This document shows positions 34,909 to 44,996 of a stretch of DNA of 64,000 nt, one piece after another. Below the pieces are notes generated by a model that was given only the letters and a program-made list of their open reading frames with translations, was not told where the DNA came from and did not search any database. This DNA is from Alcaligenaceae bacterium (lineage in GTDB: Bacteria; Pseudomonadota; Gammaproteobacteria; Burkholderiales; Burkholderiaceae_B). Both the position numbers and the translations under genes were made by a program. Within the stretch, counting starts at the first letter, position 1. Every line of letters begins with the position of its first letter. Where the stretch lies: the NCBI GenBank assembly GCA_947378965.1, contig CANCMG010000006.1, positions 21,320 through 85,319 of the forward strand, read 5' to 3'.

Positions 34909-35706
34909 ATGCTAAGACAATTATTAATAGATGACTTCAAAATTGACCTGCCAATTTCTGGCGGCACGGGGCAAAGCATTGGCGACCCAATCGTGATTGA
35001 GACGCAACACAAACACGTGGCTAGTCGAGCTGAGATGGATATTCTTCGGTGCATCAACAAGCAACTGGGCAGGCACTGGCGCTTGGTAGGCAAAGTTCGA
35101 ATTAACGACGATCTTAACTGCGACATAGAAAAGGTTTCGTTTGAAGCAAAATATCCAGAAGGCGATGAGGTTATTACGGATACTCGAAACTTTTATTTTG
35201 ATATCTCAGCCTTAAATCTTGACGAAGATAAGACCACACCGACCTGTTATGTGAGTGTCGGCGAAGATGGCAGATTCAATGTGCCCTATCAACTTGGCTG
35301 GGTCAATTTTACAAACAGTATTGATAACGAGGCCGTTCAGGCCGGTGCGGGCCTGTCGGTCGCTTATGACGCACCGTGTAACAAGGTCACCGTTTTTATT
35401 TATGACAAAGCCCTTGCGGTTATTGACCCCGTTATAGCCACAGCGTTACTTGATGATGAGTTCAGCAAAGCGAAGGCAGACATACTGACGAGAAAACCGC
35501 AGGCAAAACAGATCAATTCGGTAAGTGAAGATAATTTTCGATTTAGCGCCTTTGACATTGACGGCGACTATTCCGCCGTCATGTTGGGTATTAAGGAAAA
35601 CAACTTTGTTAAAACCCGCGCTACAATGTTTGAGACTAAAGAACAGTATGTTTTTAAATGTCTGATGGAGTCACTGACAGCGATTACTGCGCTAACAAAC
35701 AGCTGA
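34909..35706 (+). CDS. Uncharacterised acidic soluble protein
   Basis: 265 aa. No motif is recognised. The sequence is even in composition, acidic, with predicted mixed strands and helices (for example FYFDISALNLDEDK and VTVFIYDKALAVIDPVIATA). It has no signal or membrane segment. It is monocistronic, with 93 bases on the left and a convergent gene on the right. Confidence 0.55.
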   Translation: MLRQLLIDDFKIDLPISGGTGQSIGDPIVIETQHKHVASRAEMDILRCINKQLGRHWRLVGKVRINDDLNCDIEKVSFEAKYPEGDEVITDTRNFYFDISALNLDEDKTTPTCYVSVGEDGRFNVPYQLGWVNFTNSIDNEAVQAGAGLSVAYDAPCNKVTVFIYDKALAVIDPVIATALLDDEFSKAKADILTRKPQAKQINSVSEDNFRFSAFDIDGDYSAVMLGIKENNFVKTRATMFETKEQYVFKCLMESLTAITALTNS

Positions 35707-35799
35707 TCTCCCTTCACCATCATTTGCAAAAGTTAAGCCAACAACCCGTGAACTTTGGCCAGCAATTTATGATGTCAGCGGATTTTAGTTAAACCCAAG

Positions 35800-36390
35800 C
35801 TATAAAGAATGAATCAGCTTATCGATCTCATCATCATTACTTGGTAGCCGCGCGTACTCGTACGGTTTAAAGATGGTTTTCTTTCCAAGATAATTTAGGC
35901 TCCCTGCGAGACCAATTAAACTAGCGCCTTTAATTTCGCTCTCAGCTCTTAAAACAGGAGTAAAGCCAGATCGATCTAAAGACAAGGCACGACTATAGGG
36001 GACAACTGCATTGCCTTGAACGGCGTCGGATTGCATCACGAGTCGACCAGTCAATTCAATATGTTTCTGGTTTGCGAAACGCCATTCACCCCATGCTGAC
36101 GAGTACTCGTAGCCATCCCAAAAACCAAGAATTAGAAACTTAGAATTTTCTCTAAGATATAAGATGACGTAATTATCGTTTTGCGATGAATTTTCAAGAC
36201 CCTTCATTTCGAAAAATCGATTCCCCATCACGTAAGTACCTACCCAATTAAATCCTCGAAATAGATCATCCTCTTTTACAATCATTGCGCCTTTCCTTGA
36301 ACAACTAACTAAAGTTTTAATATATGTCTTTCCATTCGAATGTTGAAGATGGGGTATCCGGTTAAAGGTTTTTTTTGCACTTGTGGCCAA
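35800..36390 (-). CDS. Uncharacterised protein
   Basis: 196 aa, no recognised family. The central region looks beta-rich (GTYVMGNRFFEMKGLE, NYVILYLRENSKFLILGFWD). No signal peptide and no membrane helix. It converges with the preceding gene. An internal ATG near 36285 (MIVKEDDLFRG) is an alternative start. Confidence 0.5.
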   Translation of the reverse strand: MATSAKKTFNRIPHLQHSNGKTYIKTLVSCSRKGAMIVKEDDLFRGFNWVGTYVMGNRFFEMKGLENSSQNDNYVILYLRENSKFLILGFWDGYEYSSAWGEWRFANQKHIELTGRLVMQSDAVQGNAVVPYSRALSLDRSGFTPVLRAESEIKGASLIGLAGSLNYLGKKTIFKPYEYARLPSNDDEIDKLIHSL

Positions 36391-36481
36391 GGCTAATGAA
36401 TTTATAAATAAGCTGAGTCAAAGCATTAGTACGTTGCATTTGATTTTTATATCCTGTCATTTATTTGCACAATGCGCAGCT

Positions 36482-36838
36482 TTATTTGACCCAGCAAATC
36501 TCATGCTCACGAAGCCCATGCTCCCTCTCAACACTCTTCAAATTTAGCAAACTCTTCGTCGCCCAGACTCGCATAAAGGAAGTGGGGCAATCCCAGTTAT
36601 CAACATCGCTCACCACACAGCGCGGCTCGATTTGACTGAGTTGTTCGCCAGCGACGGATTTACCACTTAGCGTAACCGTTTTTAATGCCCCATCAACTAT
36701 AAAATCCATTGAAACGCGGTCAACGCACGCGCCTTTGCAGTTTGTACCAACTAGACAGGCTTCGATAACAACGCCATAGGTCTTCGCCAAGGGGTTTGAC
36801 GAAACACAGAGGCATATTACAAAAAATAGTTTTTTCAT
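36482..36838 (-). CDS. Small secreted Cys-containing protein
   Basis: 118 aa from ATG 36838, where GAGG lies about 9 bases upstream and a signal peptide (KKLFFVICLCVSSNPLAKT) begins. The mature part has six Cys, several in CLVGTNCKGAC, which suggests a disulfide-stabilised periplasmic or secreted protein. No family is recognised. A structured RNA gene in the same orientation lies about 185 bases upstream. Confidence 0.6.
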   Translation of the reverse strand: MKKLFFVICLCVSSNPLAKTYGVVIEACLVGTNCKGACVDRVSMDFIVDGALKTVTLSGKSVAGEQLSQIEPRCVVSDVDNWDCPTSFMRVWATKSLLNLKSVEREHGLREHEICWVK

Positions 36839-36955
36839 TTCGTCAAACCTCAGTTGATAATCAGAATACCGTAACCTGGCACTGTATGATTGAACGACAA
36901 CAGCGGCGAAACACATTAGGGGGTGAACATGCTGAAATTACCGCTTGTGGGGGTA

Positions 36956-36997
36956 TTTCACGGCATCGTGACCGGTCGTTTCACGCTATTGTGACCG
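36956..36997. mobile_element. Paired repeats resembling an IS21-type end
   Basis: The 19-base string tttcacggcatcgtgaccg at 36956-36974 recurs as tttcacgctattgtgaccg at 36979-36997. Reiterated terminal repeats of this type are found at ends of IS21-family elements. No transposase genes are present, so at most an end remnant survives. Confidence 0.35.
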
Positions 36998-37021
36998 CGT
37001 AGGTCTACTTCTGACTCCCAC

Positions 37022-37128
37022 TAAAAAGGGATGGATCACCCTCCCGCTTGGTTGCCTAAACCTTAGGCCACAACCGTTTCCGCGTACGCCTTGCCCGGGG
37101 GACAGGTTGGTCAGGGCGTCGACCCATG
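37022..37128 (-). ncRNA. Structured RNA with terminator, copy 1 (possible C4-type antisense RNA)
   Basis: Read on the minus strand, the sequence contains blocks shared with 49303-49423: CCCTGACCAACCTG, GGGCAAGG, GTGGCCT, AGGCAACCAA and GGGAG. The long-range closing stem is kept by different bases (GGGTC/GATCC), one inner hairpin has a different pairing (GCCTAA/TTAGGC), and it ends in CATCCCTTTTT. The pattern recalls C4 antisense RNAs of phages and plasmids, but I name that family from memory only. The next minus-strand gene begins about 185 bases downstream. Confidence 0.55.
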
Positions 37129-37491
37129 TCTTGATTTTGTTGCAAGTGTAAATGAAGATTTAAGTAGAAAAGCCGAAAAGATGAGTGCCTCAATCAATGA
37201 GGCATCAGACTGATGATATCGATCATTTAAGCAAGCGATATTGCTATTGAAAACTTTCATTTGTAATTGAGTCTAAGACTCAGTTAAATGTCATATGTAT
37301 TATGGGGCCAGCCTTAGCTGTTATGCTTCAAAAGGTGTTTAGCATCATGATGTACATGTTAAATGAAGGATTTTTTGCTGAGTTTCCGTTCCAAACAACA
37401 TCAAACATAAACTTAATTTCAGCCAATGTTTACCTCTGTCTGGATTTTGTATTTGTTACGAAAATTTAGATTTCTACACAAGGGTTAAAGC

Positions 37492-39522
37492 GTGAACTTA
37501 TTCACTGAGACTGGACTTGCAGTTCAAAAGGCTGTGCTCTTTATTGCTGGGTTACTTAAGCAGCCTGAGACACCCGGCCTCATTTGTTTATTGATAGTTT
37601 TATTTTTATTCATTGCCTTGGCTGTATTTTTGCGCAGCTATCGAGAAGAAAAAAATGCATTGTTATGGATGAATGGAATTGTAGGAAAAAAGAATCCTAG
37701 TTTTTCATCTGACATTGATCTCCTGCATGCGTCAGTTAATAAAGGGAAAAATGCAAGTAAGGAGCGAGAAGCTCTTGCTTTTGCGTGGGGTAAGTATCGA
37801 GAAACTCTAGTTCATCACGAAGAAGGTGGCGCTCTTGTTTTGCGTAACTCGGTCCGACCTTCAGCGTTCATTAATTTAGATGATCTAGGTTTTGGTCCAA
37901 GGTTTTCAAGAGTTGTTCCAGGCCTATTTGTCTCGACAAGTCTGTTTTTAACCTTTTTGGGGCTTGTATCTGCGCTGAACTCCATGGCCGATGGCAGTGG
38001 TATTAACAGCGGAACTATGACAAATTTGCTGAGTATTGCATCCGCAAAATTTATTATGTCGTTGACAGGATTACTGTGCTCAATTGTATTTACGATTGTG
38101 ATTAAAAATAGAGCACAAAAAATCCAAGTAATAGTCGCGAATCTTTGCTCGAATATTGAGGAAAATCTCAGCTTTATGAGCTTAGAGGATCTTGCTGCAG
38201 AACAGCTTATCGCCATAAGAGAGCAACGAGAACATTTCCGATTAATTGGTATGGAGCTTGTTGCTGAATTAGGCAGGCCTCTTAGAGAAGAGCTGCCTGT
38301 TGCGATATCTAAAGCTATTGCAAATGCAATGGATCCATTATTGAGTAAGTTGCAAACTACAGGTGTCGATAATGTAGGTGCAATGGTGAAAGACCTTTCA
38401 TCGCAATTTACAGAAGGTGTCGGTAAAGCATTGGCAGATGCGTCCTCCAATCTTTCTAAAGCTGGCGATCGCCTTGCTTCCCTTTCAGATCGTATGGATC
38501 AAAGCTCGGGGAAGATGGGTTTCGAGATGGAGTCTGCTGTAGGACGGTTAGCGCAGTCCCTTGACGAACTCCACAAAACGATGCAATCGGCAGGTAACGA
38601 TGTGAGTGGGTCTTTCAGCAAAGGTGCGGAGGAGCTGCTCGCAATAATAAGTCGGACTCTTGACAGCATAAGTAAAAATACTGAGGAAAGCTCACGCACA
38701 ATGAAAGAGGCAGTGGACGGGATGGTAGGCGCAGCTGAACAAATCCGTCTACAAATCGGAAAGGCGACAGAAAACGCTGTTGAGGTAACCAATAAAGAGG
38801 TGAAGAAAATCGGAATAGAGGTAGGAGATGCAATTAAGTTAACTGGCGCAACGGTTGAAAATAGTTTGAATCAAAGCTCAATTGAGGTATTGAAGGCTGC
38901 TTCAGAATTCTCCACTAAGTTGAGTAAAGATTTGCTTGAACCGCTGGCAGAGGTTGCAGAAGGATTGAACTCAGTCGCCGCCACGATTAAGTCAGGAACT
39001 TCAGATCTACGACATATGTCCGACGGGGTGAAAGCTGGCGCTGAGGCGTCCCAAAAAGCTGCGGGCACCTTTGACCTTGCATCAAACAGCTTAATTAAAT
39101 CTATCGGACCAATTAGAGAAACCACCGAGCGTATTCAGAACTCGTTACAGTCTGTAGAGGACACAACTAAGCAAGTAGGCAATCTAATTATTCGCTCATC
39201 AGAGTTAACTGCAAAGTCTGCTCAAGAAGCATTGCAATCCGCTGTCACAATCTTGACGGCTAAGTCAGCAGCCGTAAATGGAACATTAGATCTAATTACT
39301 GAAGTTTTAGGACGTTTGAGAGGACAAGGGGAGCGTTTAGACATAATGGACGAGAAACTCGGATACGCCTTTGACAGATACACAACGGAAGTAGAAGGTG
39401 CGGTCGATGCTATGCGCGAACATTTTTCGGAAATGATAAGGAAAATAAGTCCTGCGCTTGACACCTTACGAGAAGTTGTGGAACAGGCAGAAGAATTTAG
39501 ACCGAAGTCTGGGAGGCCGTAA
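37492..39522 (+). CDS. zorA: ZorA: MotA/TolQ/ExbB-like channel subunit with long coiled-coil tail
   Basis: 676 aa from GTG 37492 (AAGGG upstream). With ZorB it forms the inner-membrane proton-driven motor of Zorya anti-phage defence. The first third carries transmembrane helices (LICLLIVLFLFIALAVFLRS; ISTS-type LFVSTSLFLTFLGLVSAL; FIMSLTGLLCSIVFTIVI) matching MotA/ExbB. Residues about 250-670 are a long amphipathic coiled coil rich in S, A, E and K, the cytoplasmic tail thought to signal to the effector proteins. It is the first gene of a tightly coupled zorABCD operon, in a distinctly AT-richer part of the island. Confidence 0.9.
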   Translation: MNLFTETGLAVQKAVLFIAGLLKQPETPGLICLLIVLFLFIALAVFLRSYREEKNALLWMNGIVGKKNPSFSSDIDLLHASVNKGKNASKEREALAFAWGKYRETLVHHEEGGALVLRNSVRPSAFINLDDLGFGPRFSRVVPGLFVSTSLFLTFLGLVSALNSMADGSGINSGTMTNLLSIASAKFIMSLTGLLCSIVFTIVIKNRAQKIQVIVANLCSNIEENLSFMSLEDLAAEQLIAIREQREHFRLIGMELVAELGRPLREELPVAISKAIANAMDPLLSKLQTTGVDNVGAMVKDLSSQFTEGVGKALADASSNLSKAGDRLASLSDRMDQSSGKMGFEMESAVGRLAQSLDELHKTMQSAGNDVSGSFSKGAEELLAIISRTLDSISKNTEESSRTMKEAVDGMVGAAEQIRLQIGKATENAVEVTNKEVKKIGIEVGDAIKLTGATVENSLNQSSIEVLKAASEFSTKLSKDLLEPLAEVAEGLNSVAATIKSGTSDLRHMSDGVKAGAEASQKAAGTFDLASNSLIKSIGPIRETTERIQNSLQSVEDTTKQVGNLIIRSSELTAKSAQEALQSAVTILTAKSAAVNGTLDLITEVLGRLRGQGERLDIMDEKLGYAFDRYTTEVEGAVDAMREHFSEMIRKISPALDTLREVVEQAEEFRPKSGRP

Positions 39523-40520
39523 TGCGCGGTGCTCGTTCGGCTCAAGCTCACGAGGAGGAAGAGGAAAGCGTATTTGTCTCAATGACTGATATGACAATTA
39601 GCTTTTTATTTATTCTTATGATTTTGCTAGCTTTTTTTGCGAGTCAATTTAGCGAAGATGATAAGGTTCCAAAGCCCGAGTACGATAGAGTAGTTACTCA
39701 ACGCAATCTCGCAAATTCGAAGGTTGAAGAGCTCACATTAAAGGTAACTGCATTAAAAAATGAACTTGAGGCTACAAATAAAAAAAATACGCAACTAGAA
39801 AGGGAAGTTGGATTACTAAAAGAAGAAATAATAAGACTAAAAGAAGAAATAAAAAAACTAAAAGAATTATTAAATTCACTGGATAAGCGAGATCCGCTTG
39901 AAAAGTATCTAAAAGATAGCGCCGCGATCCGCAAAACAATTCTTGAAACTTTAAGAGACCAGTTAAAAATTGATTTCCCAACACTTGATGTAATTGTTAA
40001 CGAGCAGTCTGATGCGTTGCATTTTCAAGGTGATGGTTTGTTCGCTTTTAATTCGTCTGAATTAAGTCCGATCAAGCGTCCGATAGTCGAGGCGATTGCA
40101 AAGCGCCTGAATGAAATTCTTCCTTGTTATACAACTGGTCCTAGGTCGAATCTAAAGGATGGATGCAATTCAACGCGAGCTACTATTGAAGCAGTGCAAA
40201 TCGAGGGCCATACTGATTCCATTGGCACACCTGAATCTAATTTGCAGCTTTCGACTCAGCGCGCAAATACAACATTTACAACGATGCATGCGCACGCACG
40301 TGACTTGTTGCTTCATAAAAATATTCGAAATCAATCTGTGCTGTCCGTTGCTGGTTATGGAGATATGAGGCCAATTGCAGATAACCGTACCGAAAAAGGG
40401 CAAGCTACCAATCGACGAATAGATCTCAGAATTATCATGTATACGCCGAGCGATTTAAATGAAATTCAACGCATTAGGGATGCGTTGAATTCAGGCCAAC
40501 CAATGGTTCGTGTTCAATGA
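39522..40520 (+). CDS. zorB: ZorB: MotB/OmpA-like peptidoglycan-binding stator subunit
   Basis: 332 aa. A single N-terminal helix VSMTDMTISFLFILMILLAF with the conserved Asp, a Lys/Glu-rich coiled coil (residues about 70-130), then an OmpA-like domain (GHTDSIGTPESNLQLSTQRA, ATNRRIDLRI) that anchors it to peptidoglycan. Its ATG shares a base with the zorA stop. Confidence 0.92.
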   Translation: MRGARSAQAHEEEEESVFVSMTDMTISFLFILMILLAFFASQFSEDDKVPKPEYDRVVTQRNLANSKVEELTLKVTALKNELEATNKKNTQLEREVGLLKEEIIRLKEEIKKLKELLNSLDKRDPLEKYLKDSAAIRKTILETLRDQLKIDFPTLDVIVNEQSDALHFQGDGLFAFNSSELSPIKRPIVEAIAKRLNEILPCYTTGPRSNLKDGCNSTRATIEAVQIEGHTDSIGTPESNLQLSTQRANTTFTTMHAHARDLLLHKNIRNQSVLSVAGYGDMRPIADNRTEKGQATNRRIDLRIIMYTPSDLNEIQRIRDALNSGQPMVRVQ

Positions 40521-41830
40521 AGCTATCGGATCTTCTAAAACAACCAAGAGGCTTTACGTCCCCAACTATTCCGTCTTTACAACGGATAAACGTGGCATCA
40601 GAACGTATTTTGAATCGTTGGCCAGACATTGTGTTACTGCCGCCAGAGAAGGACAGGGAAAGACTAGTGGCAGAGATGTTCAGACGTGTAAAAGAAAACT
40701 CTTGGATAGGCACACGTTTGTCTTTTGTAAACTCTGCGGCGAGAGCCCTTTTTGATGAAGAAAGAAGTTCGCGCCCCGATTTAGCTGAATTGCGTGATTT
40801 TTATTACAGAGAGATTGTGGTCTCAGTTAGCCGCAGTTTTTTGGGTGCAATGTTTTCAATCTATATAAGCACTTTTAATCCTGACGCGATCCATACAAAA
40901 ATGCTTGCTAAGGCGCTTGAAGCCGCAAGCAATAAACTCGGATCAAGATGGCAACAGTTGTTGGATTTAATTCCTGAAATTTTAACCGTTAACTTAGCGG
41001 CTAAATCGATTGCAATTCGTATGGTTGGCATGGAAAAGCCATGGGATGGTTTAAAAAAACTGGGCCTTCGTAGTCCCCATGCTCCTGGTTTAATGGATTT
41101 TGCTCACCATCAGTACATAGAGCGATTAATTCCTAAGTTGCACGAACGAAGTGTGATGGAGCGTTTGTTAGTTTGGCTTAAACCCGATGGGCAAGAAGCT
41201 AGGAATTCGGGCTCAGGCGCTGCAGTCTTGGCTCTCCTCCGTGCATCAAACAGGAATCAACAAAGTGACGATGACCGGTTTTACTTGTATGAGAACTTAG
41301 TTCTTATTTACGGTGATCCTCGAGTTAAAAAAAGTAGTCCTTGGATCAATGTACCCGAGTCCGAGATGGCAGGACTATTTACATGGTTGACCGGTGAAAA
41401 TATTAAGTTTTTTCTCGATGTGGTCTCGAAAGTGGAGGAGAGCCACATGTGGGAGCCAAGACGTAATTTTTGGCTAAAACTCTATACCCAAGGGCGTATT
41501 AGTGCCGCTTGGGTAGCTTTTAGTCCCGACGGGGCAATTGAGGCGAGAAAGATTCGTTCTGATTCAGGATCGGGAAGTTCAATAAATTTTGGAAGGCAGA
41601 ATGCTAGCAGTAGAAAAGATATTTCACTTCTAATTTTAAAGATAGGAAATAAAATTGTTGTTGAAGGATCGCACAGCTACAAGGTATATATTTTTGACGA
41701 TCGATCTGCAAACGCGCCAAAACTTTATGAAAAGATCTATGACTGTGAATTAATTCGTCTTAAAGCTGTTGATGGTTTAGCACGAGCCCATACAGGGTAT
41801 TGGCAAGACTGGGTAATGCGAAATCTTTAG
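40517..41830 (+). CDS. zorC: ZorC: EH-signature-domain protein
   Basis: 437 aa. The C-terminal part has the EH_Signature region (HMWEPRRNFWLKLYTQGRIS and the later H and W positions), the mark of ZorC. In the known system ZorC binds DNA and works with ZorD after phage sensing. The ATG overlaps the zorB stop by four bases. No nuclease motif is seen, in agreement with a type I set. Confidence 0.85.
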   Translation: MKLSDLLKQPRGFTSPTIPSLQRINVASERILNRWPDIVLLPPEKDRERLVAEMFRRVKENSWIGTRLSFVNSAARALFDEERSSRPDLAELRDFYYREIVVSVSRSFLGAMFSIYISTFNPDAIHTKMLAKALEAASNKLGSRWQQLLDLIPEILTVNLAAKSIAIRMVGMEKPWDGLKKLGLRSPHAPGLMDFAHHQYIERLIPKLHERSVMERLLVWLKPDGQEARNSGSGAAVLALLRASNRNQQSDDDRFYLYENLVLIYGDPRVKKSSPWINVPESEMAGLFTWLTGENIKFFLDVVSKVEESHMWEPRRNFWLKLYTQGRISAAWVAFSPDGAIEARKIRSDSGSGSSINFGRQNASSRKDISLLILKIGNKIVVEGSHSYKVYIFDDRSANAPKLYEKIYDCELIRLKAVDGLARAHTGYWQDWVMRNL

Positions 41831-41841
41831 GAAATAAAAAT

Positions 41842-44800
41842 ATGAATTTCGATTTCTCCTACACCTCAAGCGCAGTTATGTTAAAAGTTCATGGCCAAAA
41901 GCAAGGCTTTCTAGATCGCTTTTTTTATAAAAAAAGTCCCAATAGTATTAATGATGTACTTAAAGATCATCAAGCGCTGGCCTTTGCGATAGCAGACTTG
42001 CGCGCTTTAGCAGATGAAAAAAAAGAAACAATAAAGGTGCAAGAAGAGTCGTTGGAGTTTTCCCATCGTCTTGCTGGGGAACTGGACGTAAACGTTGCGA
42101 CTATATTAGGATTGCCTCCACTTGTTGATTTGTCATTACGTACAGATGCTGAGGGTACGCTAGGCAGTTCCTCTTTTCGTCTGCGTTATGAATGGAGAAA
42201 AGGTGGTGTAAAGCAACAGCCTGTACGTGTTGGCTGTGTGCTTGAAACGGCGGATGGTACTCGTCGCATTCCATTTTGGATGCTAGAGGCGCTTCAGGTA
42301 GCTGACGAACTTACTGCCAATCCAACAGGCACTGATACCTTAGAGGTTAACCATTGGGAGGCGCTTGCTAGATTCAGAAAGGCGCTCGATCCTATTGAGT
42401 CAGAGCAGACAGATGTTTCTGCTTCAATGACTTCATTCTTAAGCAATTTAAATGTGAGCCTAGTTGATAAGTTTTCGATTTCACCAAATACAGATGGAAC
42501 GGACTTCGAGATAGTGCCCTTCTCTGGGCGAGCAATAGAAAACGCAGGGCTGAACACCGAGGACGGATCGCTATCGGAACGTTCAAGTGAATTACAAGAC
42601 GGATCGTTAAATGTATTTCAGGAGACCGTACGGCGACGAGGTGCAATGACAGCTTACAGAATCGGAAAAGGTAATTATGTAGTTGTCGATCGGTCAGCTG
42701 CGCCAGCTCTCGAAGTCATGACAAAATTTCAGCGAGCTAACGAAGCAGAAAGAGTTTCTTTTATAAAAAACCCTAGAGACGCGATTAGCGAAGCTTACAG
42801 CCATAGGCTTCGAGAGCTTGGAGAAATGGATGGTCTTGGCGCTGAGGGCGAGGAGGAGCTGGTAGAGCAAGCCTCTGGACCTGTGTTCATTGAGACACGT
42901 GAGTTTTCTGAGCGCGTTACTGGTGTTCGAGTATTCCAACCTGAGTCTACTAATTTATATGCTGGTGATGCCACAACATGGCTTCCAGAGCAATTCGTGG
43001 ATCAGCTATCACTCGTTCTCTCATCATTAGGGCAACGTGGATTGATTTCATTACAAGAAAGTATTCGTGTGGCAATAGATGAGGGACGCGATTCCGTAGA
43101 ATTCGATGGATTTCAAATCCCTGCTCGGTCTGAGGTACTTGCTCTGACCCAAGAGCATATTGATCGGCTCGGCCCTTCGGTTGAAGACAAGACTGTTCAG
43201 CCCGAAGCAGTGGAGCTCGAAGGGCCTATCGTATTAGGTACTAAAGTGAATTTCCAAAGCGTACTTTGGTCTGAAAAGATCAAAGAACGTAAAACCAGAA
43301 TTGACTCAGTGCTGCCGGCGATCGTTCGTACAAAGCTCAAGGAGCATCAACATGAGTGCTTTCAATGGCAAATTAAAGCTTGGAAGAAAGGCTTGCCAGG
43401 TGTTCTTAACGCCGATGAACAAGGGCTTGGAAAGACCCTTGAAACAATTGCTTTCTTAGCATGGCTACAGCAGCATACGGCAACTAAAGAAGCAATGAAT
43501 CGAGGACCGATTTTAGTCGTCGCACCTACATCTTTATTAGAAAATTGGGAAAAAGAAGTCTCTAAGCATCTTGATGGAGCCGGGCTTGGTGAGGTTATTC
43601 GACTATATGGATCTGGCATCAGCCAGCAAAGACTAGCTAGCACTTCTGGTAAAGATACCGATGACGGTGTTGTTAAGCTTGATTTTTCTGCATTACGTGA
43701 GGCCTGTTTGAATGGTGAAGCCCATAAAATATGGGTTCTTACAACTTATACAACTTTAACTAATTACCATCACTCACTAGCTCGAATACCATTTTCAGCA
43801 ATAGTGTTCGACGAAATCCAGGCAATTAAGAATCCGATTAGTCTACGAGCTGCGGCAGCGCGTTCCTTAAACGCTAACTTCCGTATTGGTTTGACGGGAA
43901 CGCCTATTGAAAACTCGTCGCTTGATTTATGGGCAATTATGGACGTACTGGCGTCTGGCGCTCTGGGCTCGATGGATGAGTATCGAGCAAACTATGAGAA
44001 ACCTAATGCTGAAAACATGCAAGAATTGTATGAGAGAGTATTCACTCCTCAGGACGGATTGCCACCAATATCTTTGCGTCGCGTCAAAGAAGTCGTCGCT
44101 GCAGATTTACCGACTAAAACACGGAGGCTTCATCCCCGATTGATGCCAGCCGGACAATCTTCGGTATATAGCGATGCACGCTTAACATTGGCCAGTAAAC
44201 GTCCTGGGGCAGCTTTAAAAGCGCTGCATCACATTCGATCAGTTTCTGTACATCCGACGTTGTCTGATCCGTTGCCGGATGAGATTTATATCCAGGCATC
44301 TGCACGTTTAAATGCCGTGATGAGTATCTTGAGCAAGATTGCAAAAAAAGGTGAACGAGCATTAGTTTTTATTGAACATCGTCAAATGCAGTATCGATTT
44401 ATTGAGTTAGTTCGTCGTGCATTCGATTTAAAAAATGTCGACCTTATTAATGGTGACACACCAATCAAACAACGACAGCAAATAGTCGATCGTTTTCAAC
44501 TCCATCAGCCCAATGACGGGGTTTTCGATCTACTCGTTCTAGGCCCCAAGGCTGCTGGAACGGGCTTGACGCTTACTGCTGCGACTCATGTAATTCACCT
44601 GTCAAGGTGGTGGAATCCCGCCGTTGAGGAGCAATGCAACGACAGAGTACATCGTTTGGGTCAGAGCCAGCCCGTTCAAATCCATATACCAATGGCAATC
44701 CATCCCGACTACAGAGAGAAATCTTTTGATTGTTTGTTACATAGTTTGATGCAAAGGAAGAGAAGGCTAGCTAAGTCAGCACTTTGGCCGATGGGTGATA

Positions 44801-44970
44801 CCGAGTCTGATAGTACAGGGCTTCAGGAACAAGTCGGATCTGCGTCTGCATACGATCGAGGGAATGAGGATCAGACAGATGTTGTGGGTAACTCTATCAG
44901 GGCAATGTTTTTAAGAGATGGTGAACCGCAGATCGTTGTCGAACAAGACGGTTCTATACTTGTGCAGTAA
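41842..44970 (+). CDS. zorD: ZorD: SNF2-family helicase effector of Zorya
   Basis: 1042 aa from ATG 41842, preceded by AGGAAA 11 bases after the zorC stop. The first 470 residues are a ZorD-type N-terminal region. The helicase core follows: Walker A DEQGLGKTLETIAFL near residue 528, box II VFDEIQ, motif III LTGTPIENS, and C-terminal lobe GTGLTLTAATHVIHLSRWWN plus DRVHRLGQ. In published type I Zorya, ZorD combines helicase and nuclease activity on phage DNA. No zorE-type HNH gene follows, so this is type I. Confidence 0.9.
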   Translation: MNFDFSYTSSAVMLKVHGQKQGFLDRFFYKKSPNSINDVLKDHQALAFAIADLRALADEKKETIKVQEESLEFSHRLAGELDVNVATILGLPPLVDLSLRTDAEGTLGSSSFRLRYEWRKGGVKQQPVRVGCVLETADGTRRIPFWMLEALQVADELTANPTGTDTLEVNHWEALARFRKALDPIESEQTDVSASMTSFLSNLNVSLVDKFSISPNTDGTDFEIVPFSGRAIENAGLNTEDGSLSERSSELQDGSLNVFQETVRRRGAMTAYRIGKGNYVVVDRSAAPALEVMTKFQRANEAERVSFIKNPRDAISEAYSHRLRELGEMDGLGAEGEEELVEQASGPVFIETREFSERVTGVRVFQPESTNLYAGDATTWLPEQFVDQLSLVLSSLGQRGLISLQESIRVAIDEGRDSVEFDGFQIPARSEVLALTQEHIDRLGPSVEDKTVQPEAVELEGPIVLGTKVNFQSVLWSEKIKERKTRIDSVLPAIVRTKLKEHQHECFQWQIKAWKKGLPGVLNADEQGLGKTLETIAFLAWLQQHTATKEAMNRGPILVVAPTSLLENWEKEVSKHLDGAGLGEVIRLYGSGISQQRLASTSGKDTDDGVVKLDFSALREACLNGEAHKIWVLTTYTTLTNYHHSLARIPFSAIVFDEIQAIKNPISLRAAAARSLNANFRIGLTGTPIENSSLDLWAIMDVLASGALGSMDEYRANYEKPNAENMQELYERVFTPQDGLPPISLRRVKEVVAADLPTKTRRLHPRLMPAGQSSVYSDARLTLASKRPGAALKALHHIRSVSVHPTLSDPLPDEIYIQASARLNAVMSILSKIAKKGERALVFIEHRQMQYRFIELVRRAFDLKNVDLINGDTPIKQRQQIVDRFQLHQPNDGVFDLLVLGPKAAGTGLTLTAATHVIHLSRWWNPAVEEQCNDRVHRLGQSQPVQIHIPMAIHPDYREKSFDCLLHSLMQRKRRLAKSALWPMGDTESDSTGLQEQVGSASAYDRGNEDQTDVVGNSIRAMFLRDGEPQIVVEQDGSILVQ

Positions 44971-44996
44971 GAAGTTTAATAATCACCGGTGATGAA